This document shows, piece by piece, positions 1 to 7,543 of a stretch of 10,546 nt of DNA. Under the pieces are notes generated by a model. The model made no database searches. It worked only from the letters and a program-made list of their open reading frames with translations, and was not told the origin of the DNA. The stretch comes from Actinomycetota bacterium (GTDB taxonomy: Bacteria > Actinomycetota > Acidimicrobiia > Acidimicrobiales > Poriferisodalaceae). A program made the position numbers and the translations under genes. The stretch is from positions 3,132 through 13,677 of the forward strand of contig JAADHX010000460.1 of assembly GCA_013151655.1 (NCBI GenBank), given 5' to 3'. Positions within the stretch are counted from its first letter, which is position 1. Every line of letters starts with the position of its first letter.

Positions 1-1
1 C

Positions 2-187
2 AAGGTGCTCGTACATTGTGCTGCTGGCATCGGCCGCACGGGCACGACCGCAACCATGGTTTTGGTCGCCCTGGGGTTATCTGTTGGCGATGCGTTGGAA
101 CTGGTGGGCGCCAGTCGGCCCATGGCGGGCCCAGAGGTTGGGGCCCAGTCGCGGCTGGTCGAGAGGTTCGCGGCCGAATTGCCGTGA
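2..187 (+). CDS. Protein-tyrosine phosphatase, C-terminal fragment (5' end outside window)
   Basis: Only the last 61 residues are present; the frame is open to the left edge. The fragment begins almost at the signature loop: HCAAGIGRTGT matches the HC(x)5R P-loop of cysteine-dependent protein-tyrosine/dual-specificity phosphatases, with the catalytic Cys and the phosphate-binding Arg both present. The tail (alternating Leu/Val/Ala helix, then ASRPMAGPEVGAQ and a final amphipathic helix) resembles small actinobacterial phosphatases of the tyrosine/serine type. Such enzymes remove phosphate from Tyr or Ser/Thr side chains, or in some members from phosphoinositides; the substrate cannot be told from this piece. 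It ends at TGA 185-187 and converges with the metallo-hydrolase gene 13 bp away. The fold and catalytic class are secure; subfamily and size are not visible. Confidence 0.85.
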   Translation, partial: KVLVHCAAGIGRTGTTATMVLVALGLSVGDALELVGASRPMAGPEVGAQSRLVERFAAELP

Positions 188-209
188 CCCCCTGATCGGG
201 TCAGTCGGC
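181..209. terminator. Possible bidirectional terminator hairpin between convergent genes
   Basis: An inverted repeat lies exactly between the two convergent genes: TGACCC (185-190) pairs with GGGTCA (198-203) across a 7-nt loop. The stem continues as GCCG (181-184) with CGGC (206-209) past a 2-nt bulge. Each inner arm contains one gene's stop codon. There is no clear T-tract on either side, so it would be a U-poor terminator, a type reported in high-GC actinobacteria. The structure is seen; the terminator role is inferred. Confidence 0.45.
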
Positions 210-1025
210 GTTGATGGTCGTTAGGTCATCGCCGATGACGACCTCACCGTCGAAATGTTTGGCCGCGATCGCCCGCCACTCGTCGTATTGGTCTGGGGTC
301 GGAGGCGGCACCATGTGCGTCAGAACGAGCGTCCGCACTCCGCCAGCGGCTGCGGTCTGACCTGCTTGGCTGACGGTGGAGTGATAGTCGAGAATGTCCT
401 GGAGCATGGCGCTAGGGATGTTCCGAACAATGTCGTCGCGGATGACCGTCTGGACGTACACGTCGGCGCTTTCCACAAGTTTGGCCAACCCCTCGCACGG
501 AATCGTGTCGCCGACCAGGGCAGCAACTACCCCTCGATGGGCCAGTCGATACCCGAGGGTTGGCGCTACCGGAGCATGCTCAGTGCGAGCACATTCGATC
601 TGGACATCTCCAATGGAGAAATGGTCTCCACCGTCATGTTCGGTGACTTCGACCATCGGGCCATTCCGAAGCAGGTCGTGGTGCGAAATCCGATAGCCGA
701 TGTCGGGTTCGAGGCTGTCGAGCACTCGGCTGACGTATTGCGCGGTTCCTTTAGGCCCATGGATCGGCAGCGTCGCAATGCCCTGCGACATGATCCAGTG
801 AGTTGTGATCACGTCGCCGAGGGCGCAGATGTGATCGCTGTGAAGGTGGGTTATGAGAACCCCCGACAGCTGGTTTGGCATGGTTGACGCCCCGGCCAAG
901 CGCATGACAACTCCGCGACCAGCATCGACGAGGATCCGCGTCTCGTCGGCCTTGACCAGCGTCGAGGGCCCAGCCCGGTTTGGGTCTGGCAGTGGCGAGC
1001 CTGTACCGGTCAGAGTGATTTCCAT
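201..1025 (-). CDS. Metallo-beta-lactamase-fold hydrolase (RNase Z / arylsulfatase-like)
   Basis: A 274-residue protein with the full di-metal site of the metallo-beta-lactamase fold: HLHSDH at residues 60-65, His150 (TEHAPVAP), Asp173 (VGDT) and His237 (LTHMVPP). A further His215 lies in DYHST, the position that in RNase Z-like enzymes contributes to catalysis. The N-terminus MEITLTGTGSPLPDPNRAG is the typical first strand of this subfamily, which is often annotated as ribonuclease Z in actinobacteria. Without an obvious exosite arm it may not process tRNA, so hydrolysis of another phosphodiester, ester or sulfate is possible. The ATG at 1025 is chosen because homologous sequence starts there. 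An in-frame ATG at 1043 would add six residues, and the frame stays open to 1184, but that extension looks non-coding. No strong ribosome binding site is seen. It is divergent from the CoA transferase gene (64 bp apart), so the two may share a promoter region. The substrate is unknown. Confidence 0.9.
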   Translation of the reverse strand: MEITLTGTGSPLPDPNRAGPSTLVKADETRILVDAGRGVVMRLAGASTMPNQLSGVLITHLHSDHICALGDVITTHWIMSQGIATLPIHGPKGTAQYVSRVLDSLEPDIGYRISHHDLLRNGPMVEVTEHDGGDHFSIGDVQIECARTEHAPVAPTLGYRLAHRGVVAALVGDTIPCEGLAKLVESADVYVQTVIRDDIVRNIPSAMLQDILDYHSTVSQAGQTAAAGGVRTLVLTHMVPPPTPDQYDEWRAIAAKHFDGEVVIGDDLTTINAD

Positions 1026-1089
1026 GGCCCCATTGTCGACCATCGTCGTAGCGGTGCCAAGATGGAGAAACCTCCGAGTAGAGCAGGAC

Positions 1090-2456
1090 ATGAACATGGG
1101 CATCGACGACTCGTCAATGCGAGACAAAGTCGACGACTCTCTCGACGCGCTTGCTGGTGGCCCTAGCGCCAACCGCGCCGTCATCAGCGGTGCTGGCGAG
1201 TGGGCATCGGCGTTTCCGGTGACCGAACTGGCCTCGGTAGCTATTGCTGCGGCGACCAGCGAGGTCGCGGCGTTAGCGGGCCGCGACTCAGCGGTCGATC
1301 AACGAATGGCCTCGTACTGGTTCGGATGGTCGCTCGAACCTATTGGGTGGGAGCGAGCCCCGACCTGGGATTCGGTGGCCGGTCTGTACGAAACATCCGA
1401 CGGCTGGATCAGGCTTCACACCAATGCTCCCCATCACCGTGTGGCCGCCTTGGAGGTGTTGGCAGCAGACGGCAATCGAGAAGCCGTGGCCAAAGCAGTG
1501 CAGGGCTGGACCGGAGCCGATCTCGAAGCTGCCATCGCTGGCGCAAACGGCTGTTCTGCCGAAATGCGTTCGGTCGACCAATGGCGAGACCACGTTGCCG
1601 GTCAGGCGGTGGCGGCTGAGCCCTTGGTGGCGTGGACCGATGGGTCGCAGTCGACGCTCAGAGACTCTGTCGGGTCTAACGATCGGCGTGCCGATAGACC
1701 GCTGGCTGGTCTGAGATCACCAGGGTCTTGGCCGGTCCGATCGCTACTCGGTTCCTCGCCGGGTGGGGTGCCGAAGTGTTGCGGATCGACCCTCCGGGAT
1801 GGGAAGAAGACAACGTTGTGCCAGAGGTAACGCTCGGCAAGAGGTGTGCCAGGCTCGACCTTAAGAACAGCGCCGATCTGACCGTGCTCGAGGGTCTTGT
1901 CGCATCGTCGGACATATTCATCCATGGCTATCGGCCCGGTGCCTTGGACCGTCTTGGGCTTACCGCCGAACGTTGCCAGATGCTCAGGCCAGGGCTGGTC
2001 GACGTGTCGCTCGATGCGTACGGGTGGACGGGCGCGTGGGCTGGCCGGCGCGGCTACGACAGCTTGGTGCAGATGAGCTCAGGAATTGCGCACCAGGGCA
2101 TGTTGGCGGCCCGAACCGACTCGCCAAACCCGCTGCCTGTCCAGGCGCTCGATCATGGCGCTGGTTATCTTCTGGCCGCGGCGGCCGTGCGAGGGCTACG
2201 GCGTCGTGTCATCACGGGCCAGGGCGCCATTGCCAGGTGTTCGCTGGCGAGAACGGCCAAGTTGTTAACCGACGGACCCGCGGGCTCCTACGACTCCGAG
2301 CTTGAACCGTTAACCAATGCGGATTACAACGGTGATCCCGAGGGTACGCCGTGGGGGCTTGGCAGGCGGTTGAGACCACCAGCTTCGATCGAGGGCATGG
2401 GCATGCAATGGGATCGACCTTCGACCGCTCTCGGAAATCACTCGCCGGTCTGGTAG
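1090..2456 (+). pseudogene. CaiB/BaiF (class III) CoA transferase, frameshifted
   Basis: Two adjoining frames together encode a class III CoA transferase of about 450 residues. Frame 1 (from ATG 1090, after a weak AGCAGGA) carries an N-terminal module with FPVTELA, YWFGWSLEPIGWERAP, a DGWIRLHTNAPHHR segment and AVAAEPLVAW. It then reaches RPLAGLR at 1696-1716 and drifts into unrelated sequence up to a stop at 1828-1830. The core resumes in another frame at about 1719 with TRVLAGPIATRFLAGWGAEV and runs to TGG-TAG at 2456. It includes RRGYDSLVQ (the Asp, codon 2058-2060, is in the expected place for the CoA-transferring nucleophile) and the terminal EPLTNADY...TPWGLGRRLRPP block. Family members read LRVLDLTRVLAG here; only 2 nt lie between the Arg and Thr codons, so about 10 nt are missing. 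Such enzymes move CoA between carboxylic acids. The alternative start at ATG 1117 is possible. The two frames overlap openly from 1698 to 1830, so translation would give a truncated N-terminal product. Confidence 0.8.
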
Positions 2457-2519
2457 CCAGGTTCCGAGGTCGACAACGGCATCGATGGATCGGACCAAGT
2501 TCGGCCCTAGAGTTTGCCC

Positions 2520-4283
2520 ATGATTTCCAACAGAGACGTCATGGAGATGTTGTCCGAACTGGTGACGCTCACCACCTTGGCCGAGGAAAGCCCGCAGTCG
2601 TTCAAGGTGCGGGCTTATGAGAACGCTCGGCTTGGGCTGGAGGCCGATGGTCGAGACGTCACCGCGTTGACGGCCGGCGAGCTGATCAAGATCAAAGGCG
2701 TCGGCAAGGCCACGGCCAGCAAGATCCGCGAATACGTCGACACGGGTGAGGTCACGAAGCTTCGGGTCTTGAGGCAAGAGTTCCCGTTCTCCATCGTCGA
2801 GCTGAGTCGTATACCTGGTGTTGGGCCAAAGACCCTGAAGATTATGAGGGCCAAGCTCGGAATCGAAGACGTCGAATCGCTCAAGGCCGCCATCGCGGCC
2901 GAGCAGCTACGGACCCTGCCTGGACTGGGTGCCACGAGCGAGGCCAAGATCGCCAAGTCGATCGAACGGCTCGGCCTTTCGGGCAAGGATCGGCGAACCC
3001 CGATTGGCGACGCGTTGCCCCTAGCCGTGCGGCTGGTGGAGTTCCTCGAGAATCTGCCGAGGGTTGAACAAGCAATGCACTGCGGCAGCCTTCGCCGTTT
3101 CTCCGAAACCATCGGCGATATCGACATAACGGTCGCCTCCAACGATGGCCCAGCCGTTATGGCCGCGGTGGTCGCTCACCCCGAGGCCGACGACATCGTC
3201 GTTAACGGCAACACAAAGACCTCGTTTCTGACTCCCGCCGGGCTCCAGGTCGATGTTCGGGTCGTGACGCCGGAACAGTTTGGCGCGGCGACGCTGTACT
3301 TCACCGGGTCCAAGGCCCACAACATCGAACTACGACAGCGAGCCCTCGATCGAGGCTGGCTCCTCAACGAATACGGCCTGTTTGGTGCCGAACCACAAGA
3401 TGCCGACCGACCGATCGTAGCTTCGGTTGCCGAACGCGATATTTACGAGGCGCTCGATCTTGAGTTCATTCCGCCGCCGCTGCGCGAGGCGACCGGCGAA
3501 ATCGATGCCGCTGGTGGTGATGGCTTGCCCGAGCTCGTGCAGCGGGCCCACATCGTTGGCGACCTCCACTATCACACCGACCGCTCTGGCGATGGCCGAT
3601 CGAGCGTCGAAGAGATGGTGCAGGTTGGGATCGATGCCGGATACAAGTACCTGGCCATCACCGATCATGGCATCGACCTGGCCATCAACGGATCAACGGC
3701 CGACGAAATGCTCGAACACCGAGAGCACATTGCGCGGGTGCAGGCCGATCATCCAGACATCGTTCTTCTGTGGGGGTGCGAACTCAACATCGGGGCCAGT
3801 GGTGGCCTCGACTACGAACCCGATTTCAGGGCTCTGTTCGACTACACGGTGGCGTCGGTGCACTCGCACTACGACCAGTCGCCTCTCGACCAAACCAAGC
3901 GGCTGATAGCGGCCATCGCAGATCCAACCGTCAACTCAATTGGGCACTTGTCTGGCCGCTACATCGGTCGCCGGCCAGGCATCGAGTTCGATGTCGATGT
4001 GGTACTCGAGGCGCTGGCCAGCTTCGATGTGGCCCTCGAAGTGAACGGCGCACTTCAGCGCCTGGACGCAGCTTCCGACGTTGTTCGCAAGGCCGTCGAT
4101 CGTGGCGTGAAGCTCGTCATCAACACCGATAGCCATCACGTTTCGGAGCTTGGTCGCATGGAGTATGGGGTGTTAACCGCGCAGCGGGGCTGGGCCCCTC
4201 GCGACCTTGTGGTCAATACCTGGGACACGGCTAAGTTCATGGCTTGGGTCGATGGTCGCCACGGCCTGGGCGGCGGCGCGTGA
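2520..4283 (+). CDS. polX: Bacterial DNA polymerase/3'-5' exonuclease PolX
   Basis: A 587-residue family X DNA polymerase with C-terminal PHP domain, close to the length of Bacillus and Thermus PolX (about 570-575). Order of domains: N-terminal 8-kDa-like region with helix-hairpin-helix motifs (IKGVGKATASKI near 58-69, IPGVGPKTLKIM near 98-109, a third LPGLGATSEAKI near 133-144). Next is the palm with CGSLRR...GDIDITV, giving catalytic Asp200 and Asp202, and the third Asp at 245 (LQVDVRV). Then YFTGSKAHN (about 260-268) begins the thumb. The PHP domain from about 345 has HYH (350, 352), ITDH (383), Glu421 (GCEL), HSH (448, 450), GHL (476) and NTDSHH (537, 539), so its metal-binding set looks intact and 3'-5' exonuclease activity is expected. 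The role is gap filling in base excision repair in the cytoplasm. ATG 2520 is preferred; TTG 2514 is in frame two codons earlier. No good ribosome binding site is seen. The stop overlaps the next gene's start. Confidence 0.95.
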   Translation: MISNRDVMEMLSELVTLTTLAEESPQSFKVRAYENARLGLEADGRDVTALTAGELIKIKGVGKATASKIREYVDTGEVTKLRVLRQEFPFSIVELSRIPGVGPKTLKIMRAKLGIEDVESLKAAIAAEQLRTLPGLGATSEAKIAKSIERLGLSGKDRRTPIGDALPLAVRLVEFLENLPRVEQAMHCGSLRRFSETIGDIDITVASNDGPAVMAAVVAHPEADDIVVNGNTKTSFLTPAGLQVDVRVVTPEQFGAATLYFTGSKAHNIELRQRALDRGWLLNEYGLFGAEPQDADRPIVASVAERDIYEALDLEFIPPPLREATGEIDAAGGDGLPELVQRAHIVGDLHYHTDRSGDGRSSVEEMVQVGIDAGYKYLAITDHGIDLAINGSTADEMLEHREHIARVQADHPDIVLLWGCELNIGASGGLDYEPDFRALFDYTVASVHSHYDQSPLDQTKRLIAAIADPTVNSIGHLSGRYIGRRPGIEFDVDVVLEALASFDVALEVNGALQRLDAASDVVRKAVDRGVKLVINTDSHHVSELGRMEYGVLTAQRGWAPRDLVVNTWDTAKFMAWVDGRHGLGGGA

Positions 4284-6985
4284 CACAGACGAGCACTGCT
4301 ACTGGTCGTGAGTCAACCGAGATTCGATCCTTCGTAGCCAAGCTGGCCCGGAGTTCGGCCCGGCACTGGAAGCTCACGTTTGTCGTCTGGGGCGCGGTGG
4401 TCGTGGTTGGTGCGTTCGCCTGGTTTTCGGGGCTCGCTAGGGAGGGATTCCCTCCCGTCAACTTGCCGATCGTTGTTGTGGACGGCACCTTCTTTGCCGG
4501 AGATGCCGATGCCGTCGACCAAGACGTAGCGGTCCCTCTTCAAGAGGCGTTCTCAGACGTCGCCGACGTAGAGAGCGTGTTGAGCTTCGCCAGACCGAAC
4601 TCGTTCGCGCTCGTAGTCGAGTTTGAGGGCGCGGTTACCTCGGTCGATGGCGCCGATCGTCTCAGCGCCGCCATCGAACAGGTGGTGCTGCCACCGGCGG
4701 CGGTGCTCACGGTCCGCCCTCTCGATGCCACCAAGTTTGTCGAAGTGTTCGACGTGCTGATTGCGGTTAGTGGCCCGCCAGGTACTTCGCCCGATGTCCT
4801 CGAAGCCGCGGCGGCCGAGTTGGCAGCCCATATGGCCGAGTCGCCAGACATCGAGATAGCAAGCGTCCGAGATCTCCTCACTCAGGGCACGAATCCGGCT
4901 ACTGGAGCTGAGGAGACTCGGCGGACCCGGTTTACTCGGGTGGCCTATGAGGGTTCAACGGAGTTCCAAGAGGCCATCACAGTTGGTTTGGTCCGGTCCG
5001 CGGCCGCGAACCAAGACGTGCTTGAGTTCAGCGATTCGGTTCACGCGACCCTCGAATCTGCTCCGCTGCCCAGCGGTCTCAGCGCCGACGTGACCGCGGA
5101 CTTCGCCCCCGAGATTCGCAGCCAAATCAGCGGTCTTAGCCGCAGCCTTTTGACGGGCCTGGTAGCGGTTGCCCTTGTTAGCCTGGCTCTCATCGGGTGG
5201 CGGGTGGCGCTGATAACCGCAATGTTCATGGCCACGGTGATGTCGGCCGCCTTGGTAGGCCTGTGGGTGGCCGGATATTCGCTCAACACCATCACGATGT
5301 TTGGCCTGATTCTGACGCTCGGGTTGCTGGTAGACGATGCGATCGTCATCAGCGAATCGATCGACTCAAGCCGCGACGAGGCCGACGACCCGGTTTCGGT
5401 AGTGGCCGTCGCGACTCAACACGTTGGGTCTGCCTCGATGGCGGGCACGCTGACGACCGTCCTGGTGTTTACCCCAATGTTGTTTGTTGGGGGAGTGCTT
5501 GGCGAGTTCATCCGGGCCATTCCGGCAACGGTGATCATCACCCTTTTGTTGTCGTTCGTGTTTTCGATCACGTTCATTCCGGCGATCTCTCGAAAGCTCC
5601 TGCTGGCGGGGCCACCGGCATCGAACCCGCTAGTTCGAGCCGAGCGTCTGGCCGCGAAGGCTCTGGGCCGGCTCGCGGTGTACCCGGCCGGCAATGGCGC
5701 CAAGGGGTGGCTGGTCGGTGGCGGTCTCTTGGCCGCTGCGGTTGTTTCGATCCTGGTCTCGTTCGGAATTGCCTCCAGGGTCGGGTTCAACATCTTCCCG
5801 CCAACCAAGGACAGCAACGGAGTTCAGCTGTCTGTCGATTTCGATCCTGAAACGACGATCGAATCGGCCCAACAAACTGCGGCCGAAATCGATGCTGCCT
5901 TGCTGGCCGTACTAGGCGAGGATCTAGTTCGGTCGCAGTATCTGTTCGGCAACGAACGAGGGCTGTTCTCGATCGTCGACCTAGTTCACTTCGACGACCG
6001 CTCGACGACCTCGCCAGACTATGCCGATCAGCTCGAAGCGAGCATGGCCGAAATCGGGGGAGTTCGCGTATCTGTGAGTCCGCTCGAGAACGGCCCTCCT
6101 GTGGACGACTTTCCATTTACGGTTCAGATTTCGGTTTCTGCGGGCCAGGTCGAGGCAGGAGAAACCCTGGCCGCTGAGATAGCAGCCGAAATCAAGGGAG
6201 TCGAACTCGACAAGAACGGCGATCAGACCTTCGTGGCCGACACGTTCGTGTCCACAGCTGGGCAAGTGAGGCGAACCGACGGCGAACGCATCGTCGAAGT
6301 AGCGGCCAGCTTCACGACCGACGACACAACTAGCAACCTCACCGCCACCGAGGACATGGTTAGGGAGCTATTCGAGCCAGGTCTGGTCGATCGTGGTCTC
6401 GCCGTTGATGCCTTGGGCTTCGATTTCGGCCAACAGTCTGACAACCAGGACGACTTCGCATCGCTAGGTACGGCGTTCGTGGTTGCGCTCGGGCTGATGG
6501 CGTTGCTGCTTATCACCCAGTTCAGGTCGGTGGTGCAACCAGCCCTGATCTTCTTGGCGATTCCGTTCAGCTTCCTCGGGGTGTTCTCCATTCTGTTGTG
6601 GAGTGACAACTCGCTGAGTTTCTTTGTGATGGTTGGCTTCATTGCCCTGATTGGCGTGGTGGTCAACAACACGATTCTGCTTATCGACGCGGCCAACCAG
6701 GCTCGCCGTCGCGGCCTCATTCCGGCCGAGGCCATAGGCGAGGCAGTGGCCAAGCGGGCTAGGCCTCTTGTAGCCACAACGGTGACGACCATCGTGGGAC
6801 TGACGCCGCTTGCGCTGTCCGACCCATTCTGGGAGGCTCTCAGCTTCACGCTGATCGGCGGGCTGCTCAGCTCGACGGTAACCGTCCTGCTGGCGTTCCC
6901 AGTTATCTATCTGGTGGTTGAAAAGGCTAGGCGTTGGCTACGTAACAAGGTGAGGTCGAGGTTTAACAAGGCGCTGGTGCCCTAG
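4280..6985 (+). CDS. AcrB-like RND efflux permease, compact
   Basis: A 901-residue RND superfamily permease of the AcrB/HAE type. GTG 4280 overlaps the polX stop as GTGA and fits translational coupling; an in-frame ATG at 4244 would lie 40 nt inside polX. Twelve membrane segments can be read: TM1 near 32-50, TM2-6 about 290-436, TM7 about 478-497, TM8-12 about 730-880, with two large extracytoplasmic porter regions after TM1 and TM7. TM4 carries GLLVDDAIVISES with the proton-relay pair Asp352-Asp353. TM10 carries GVVVNNTILLID, where Asn796 sits at the place of AcrB Lys940. Both porter loops are shorter than in AcrB (about 240 and 235 residues against about 300 each), suggesting a reduced or absent TolC-docking domain. 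No periplasmic adaptor or outer-membrane channel gene is next to it, consistent with a monoderm host. It probably exports hydrophobic or lipid-like compounds by proton antiport; the substrate is unknown. It is not an MMPL-type protein by its TM4 and TM10 motifs. Confidence 0.9.
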   Translation: MTQTSTATGRESTEIRSFVAKLARSSARHWKLTFVVWGAVVVVGAFAWFSGLAREGFPPVNLPIVVVDGTFFAGDADAVDQDVAVPLQEAFSDVADVESVLSFARPNSFALVVEFEGAVTSVDGADRLSAAIEQVVLPPAAVLTVRPLDATKFVEVFDVLIAVSGPPGTSPDVLEAAAAELAAHMAESPDIEIASVRDLLTQGTNPATGAEETRRTRFTRVAYEGSTEFQEAITVGLVRSAAANQDVLEFSDSVHATLESAPLPSGLSADVTADFAPEIRSQISGLSRSLLTGLVAVALVSLALIGWRVALITAMFMATVMSAALVGLWVAGYSLNTITMFGLILTLGLLVDDAIVISESIDSSRDEADDPVSVVAVATQHVGSASMAGTLTTVLVFTPMLFVGGVLGEFIRAIPATVIITLLLSFVFSITFIPAISRKLLLAGPPASNPLVRAERLAAKALGRLAVYPAGNGAKGWLVGGGLLAAAVVSILVSFGIASRVGFNIFPPTKDSNGVQLSVDFDPETTIESAQQTAAEIDAALLAVLGEDLVRSQYLFGNERGLFSIVDLVHFDDRSTTSPDYADQLEASMAEIGGVRVSVSPLENGPPVDDFPFTVQISVSAGQVEAGETLAAEIAAEIKGVELDKNGDQTFVADTFVSTAGQVRRTDGERIVEVAASFTTDDTTSNLTATEDMVRELFEPGLVDRGLAVDALGFDFGQQSDNQDDFASLGTAFVVALGLMALLLITQFRSVVQPALIFLAIPFSFLGVFSILLWSDNSLSFFVMVGFIALIGVVVNNTILLIDAANQARRRGLIPAEAIGEAVAKRARPLVATTVTTIVGLTPLALSDPFWEALSFTLIGGLLSSTVTVLLAFPVIYLVVEKARRWLRNKVRSRFNKALVP

Positions 6986-6989
6986 CGCC
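6970..6989 (+). terminator. Hairpin spanning the RND permease stop codon, possible terminator
   Basis: GGCGCT (6970-6975) and AGCGCC (6984-6989) are a perfect inverted repeat. A G-U and a G-C pair can extend it to 8 bp with a TGCC tetraloop. It includes the TAG stop at 6983-6985. No T-run follows, so a terminator role is only inferred. Confidence 0.35.
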
Positions 6990-7315
6990 CGGCCGGTATT
7001 GGCTGCATCCTCTACTAGCCACGGTTGCGCCTACCTTCGCCGATGCAGACGTTGTCGGACCCGACTCCGATGGGTCCGACGGTATTGCCGGGCTTGGTTC
7101 TACCCCAATCATCGAGCTCAACAATGCCGACGATCTTCCCGACGACACCAACTCCGACGCACTCCTGATCGGTGGCCTGATGATGCTCCTCGAACGCAAG
7201 CGAATCCGCATTCTATGCGCCTGGGGCGACTATCCATCTGCGAGGCGAAGAACTCGACCTTGCACAGTTCTGGGTTGACCTTGTTGCCTCAGGAAACCTA
7301 GGCCCGAGCCCACCC
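6986..7315. other. Non-coding or decayed stretch after the RND permease
   Basis: No convincing intact gene. On the + strand a frame open from 6967 to TGA 7276-7278 reads as a plausible but unrecognised acidic segment (for example FADADVVGPDSDGSDG, then DDTNSDALLIGGLMMLLERK), but it has no ATG, GTG or TTG before 7180. A different frame opens at 7184 and runs on to the stop at 7541-7543 with protein-like sequence (EELDLAQFWVDLVASG). The switch from one to the other suggests an old gene broken by an indel, or chance open frames in GC-rich DNA. The stretch also holds a strong 9-bp inverted repeat at 7054-7080. Confidence 0.4.
7054..7080. repeat. Perfect 9-bp inverted repeat with 9-nt loop
   Basis: GTCGGACCC (7054-7062) and GGGTCCGAC (7072-7080) are exact reverse complements around the loop GACTCCGAT. 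A competing smaller hairpin is possible: TCGGA 7055-7059 can pair with TCCGA 7066-7070. It lies about 70 nt downstream of the RND permease stop. No T-tract follows, so it could be a U-poor terminator, an RNA-stabilising 3' structure, or a protein-binding palindrome. Confidence 0.5.
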
Positions 7316-7543
7316 ATGATTAGGGTCGTTCTCCTGGCGAAAACGCCGACTTCAGCTGAATACGCCGTCGTACGCGCAGGAGAGGGGTACGTGCCGCCGA
7401 TCTTCACGGTGCACGATCTGGATGGGATCTGGCTCATCACTTCGATGCGATCCGACGTGAAGTGTCGAGAACTGCCTGAAAGTGTGCGCCGGGAGCTCAG
7501 CGAGTCCACCTGCGCCTTAGGTCGTTTCCAGATTGAGCCTTGA
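7316..7543 (+). CDS. Unrecognised small protein, possibly the tail of a broken gene
   Basis: From ATG 7316 this gives 75 residues ending at TGA 7541-7543. I do not recognise it. The sequence is protein-like rather than a shadow: MIRVVLLAKTPTSAEYAVV, then IFTVHDLDGIWLITSMRSD, which resembles the closing strands of small secreted or NTF2-like domains where a 'DG.W.I.S' pattern is common, but this is only a resemblance. No Shine-Dalgarno sequence precedes the ATG (GCCCGAGCCCACCC). The same frame is open upstream to 7184 with similar-quality sequence but no start codon, which favours a truncated remnant over a true short gene. The stop overlaps the -35 box of the next gene, so it is not co-transcribed from that promoter. 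There are no membrane segments or cysteine motifs. Confidence 0.3.
   Translation: MIRVVLLAKTPTSAEYAVVRAGEGYVPPIFTVHDLDGIWLITSMRSDVKCRELPESVRRELSESTCALGRFQIEP

Noticed and set aside
255..887. Long open + strand frame of 210 codons inside the metallo-hydrolase region
   Set aside because: It is exactly antisense to the hydrolase gene, whose metal-binding motifs are complete. The antisense product shows no recognisable motif.
853..1089. Upstream extension of the CoA transferase frame to ATG 853
   Set aside because: This part is antisense to the N-terminal half of the hydrolase and does not resemble the family; ATG 1090 lies just outside that gene.
1696..1830. Programmed ribosomal frameshift in the CoA transferase
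   Set aside because: No slippery run is visible near 1711-1720 and codons of a conserved segment are missing, so a frame change alone would not restore the normal protein.
2514..2519. TTG 2514 as the polX start
   Set aside because: It adds only two residues; ATG 2520 gives the natural MISNRDV start, though TTG cannot be excluded.
4244..4279. ATG 4244 as the RND permease start
   Set aside because: It would overlap polX by 40 nt and add an Arg/Pro-rich stretch; the GTG at 4280 gives a GTGA overlap and a sensible N-terminus.
6999..7301. 100-codon + frame after the permease
   Set aside because: The product is extremely rich in Arg and Cys, typical of a shadow frame in GC-rich DNA, and starts without a ribosome binding site.
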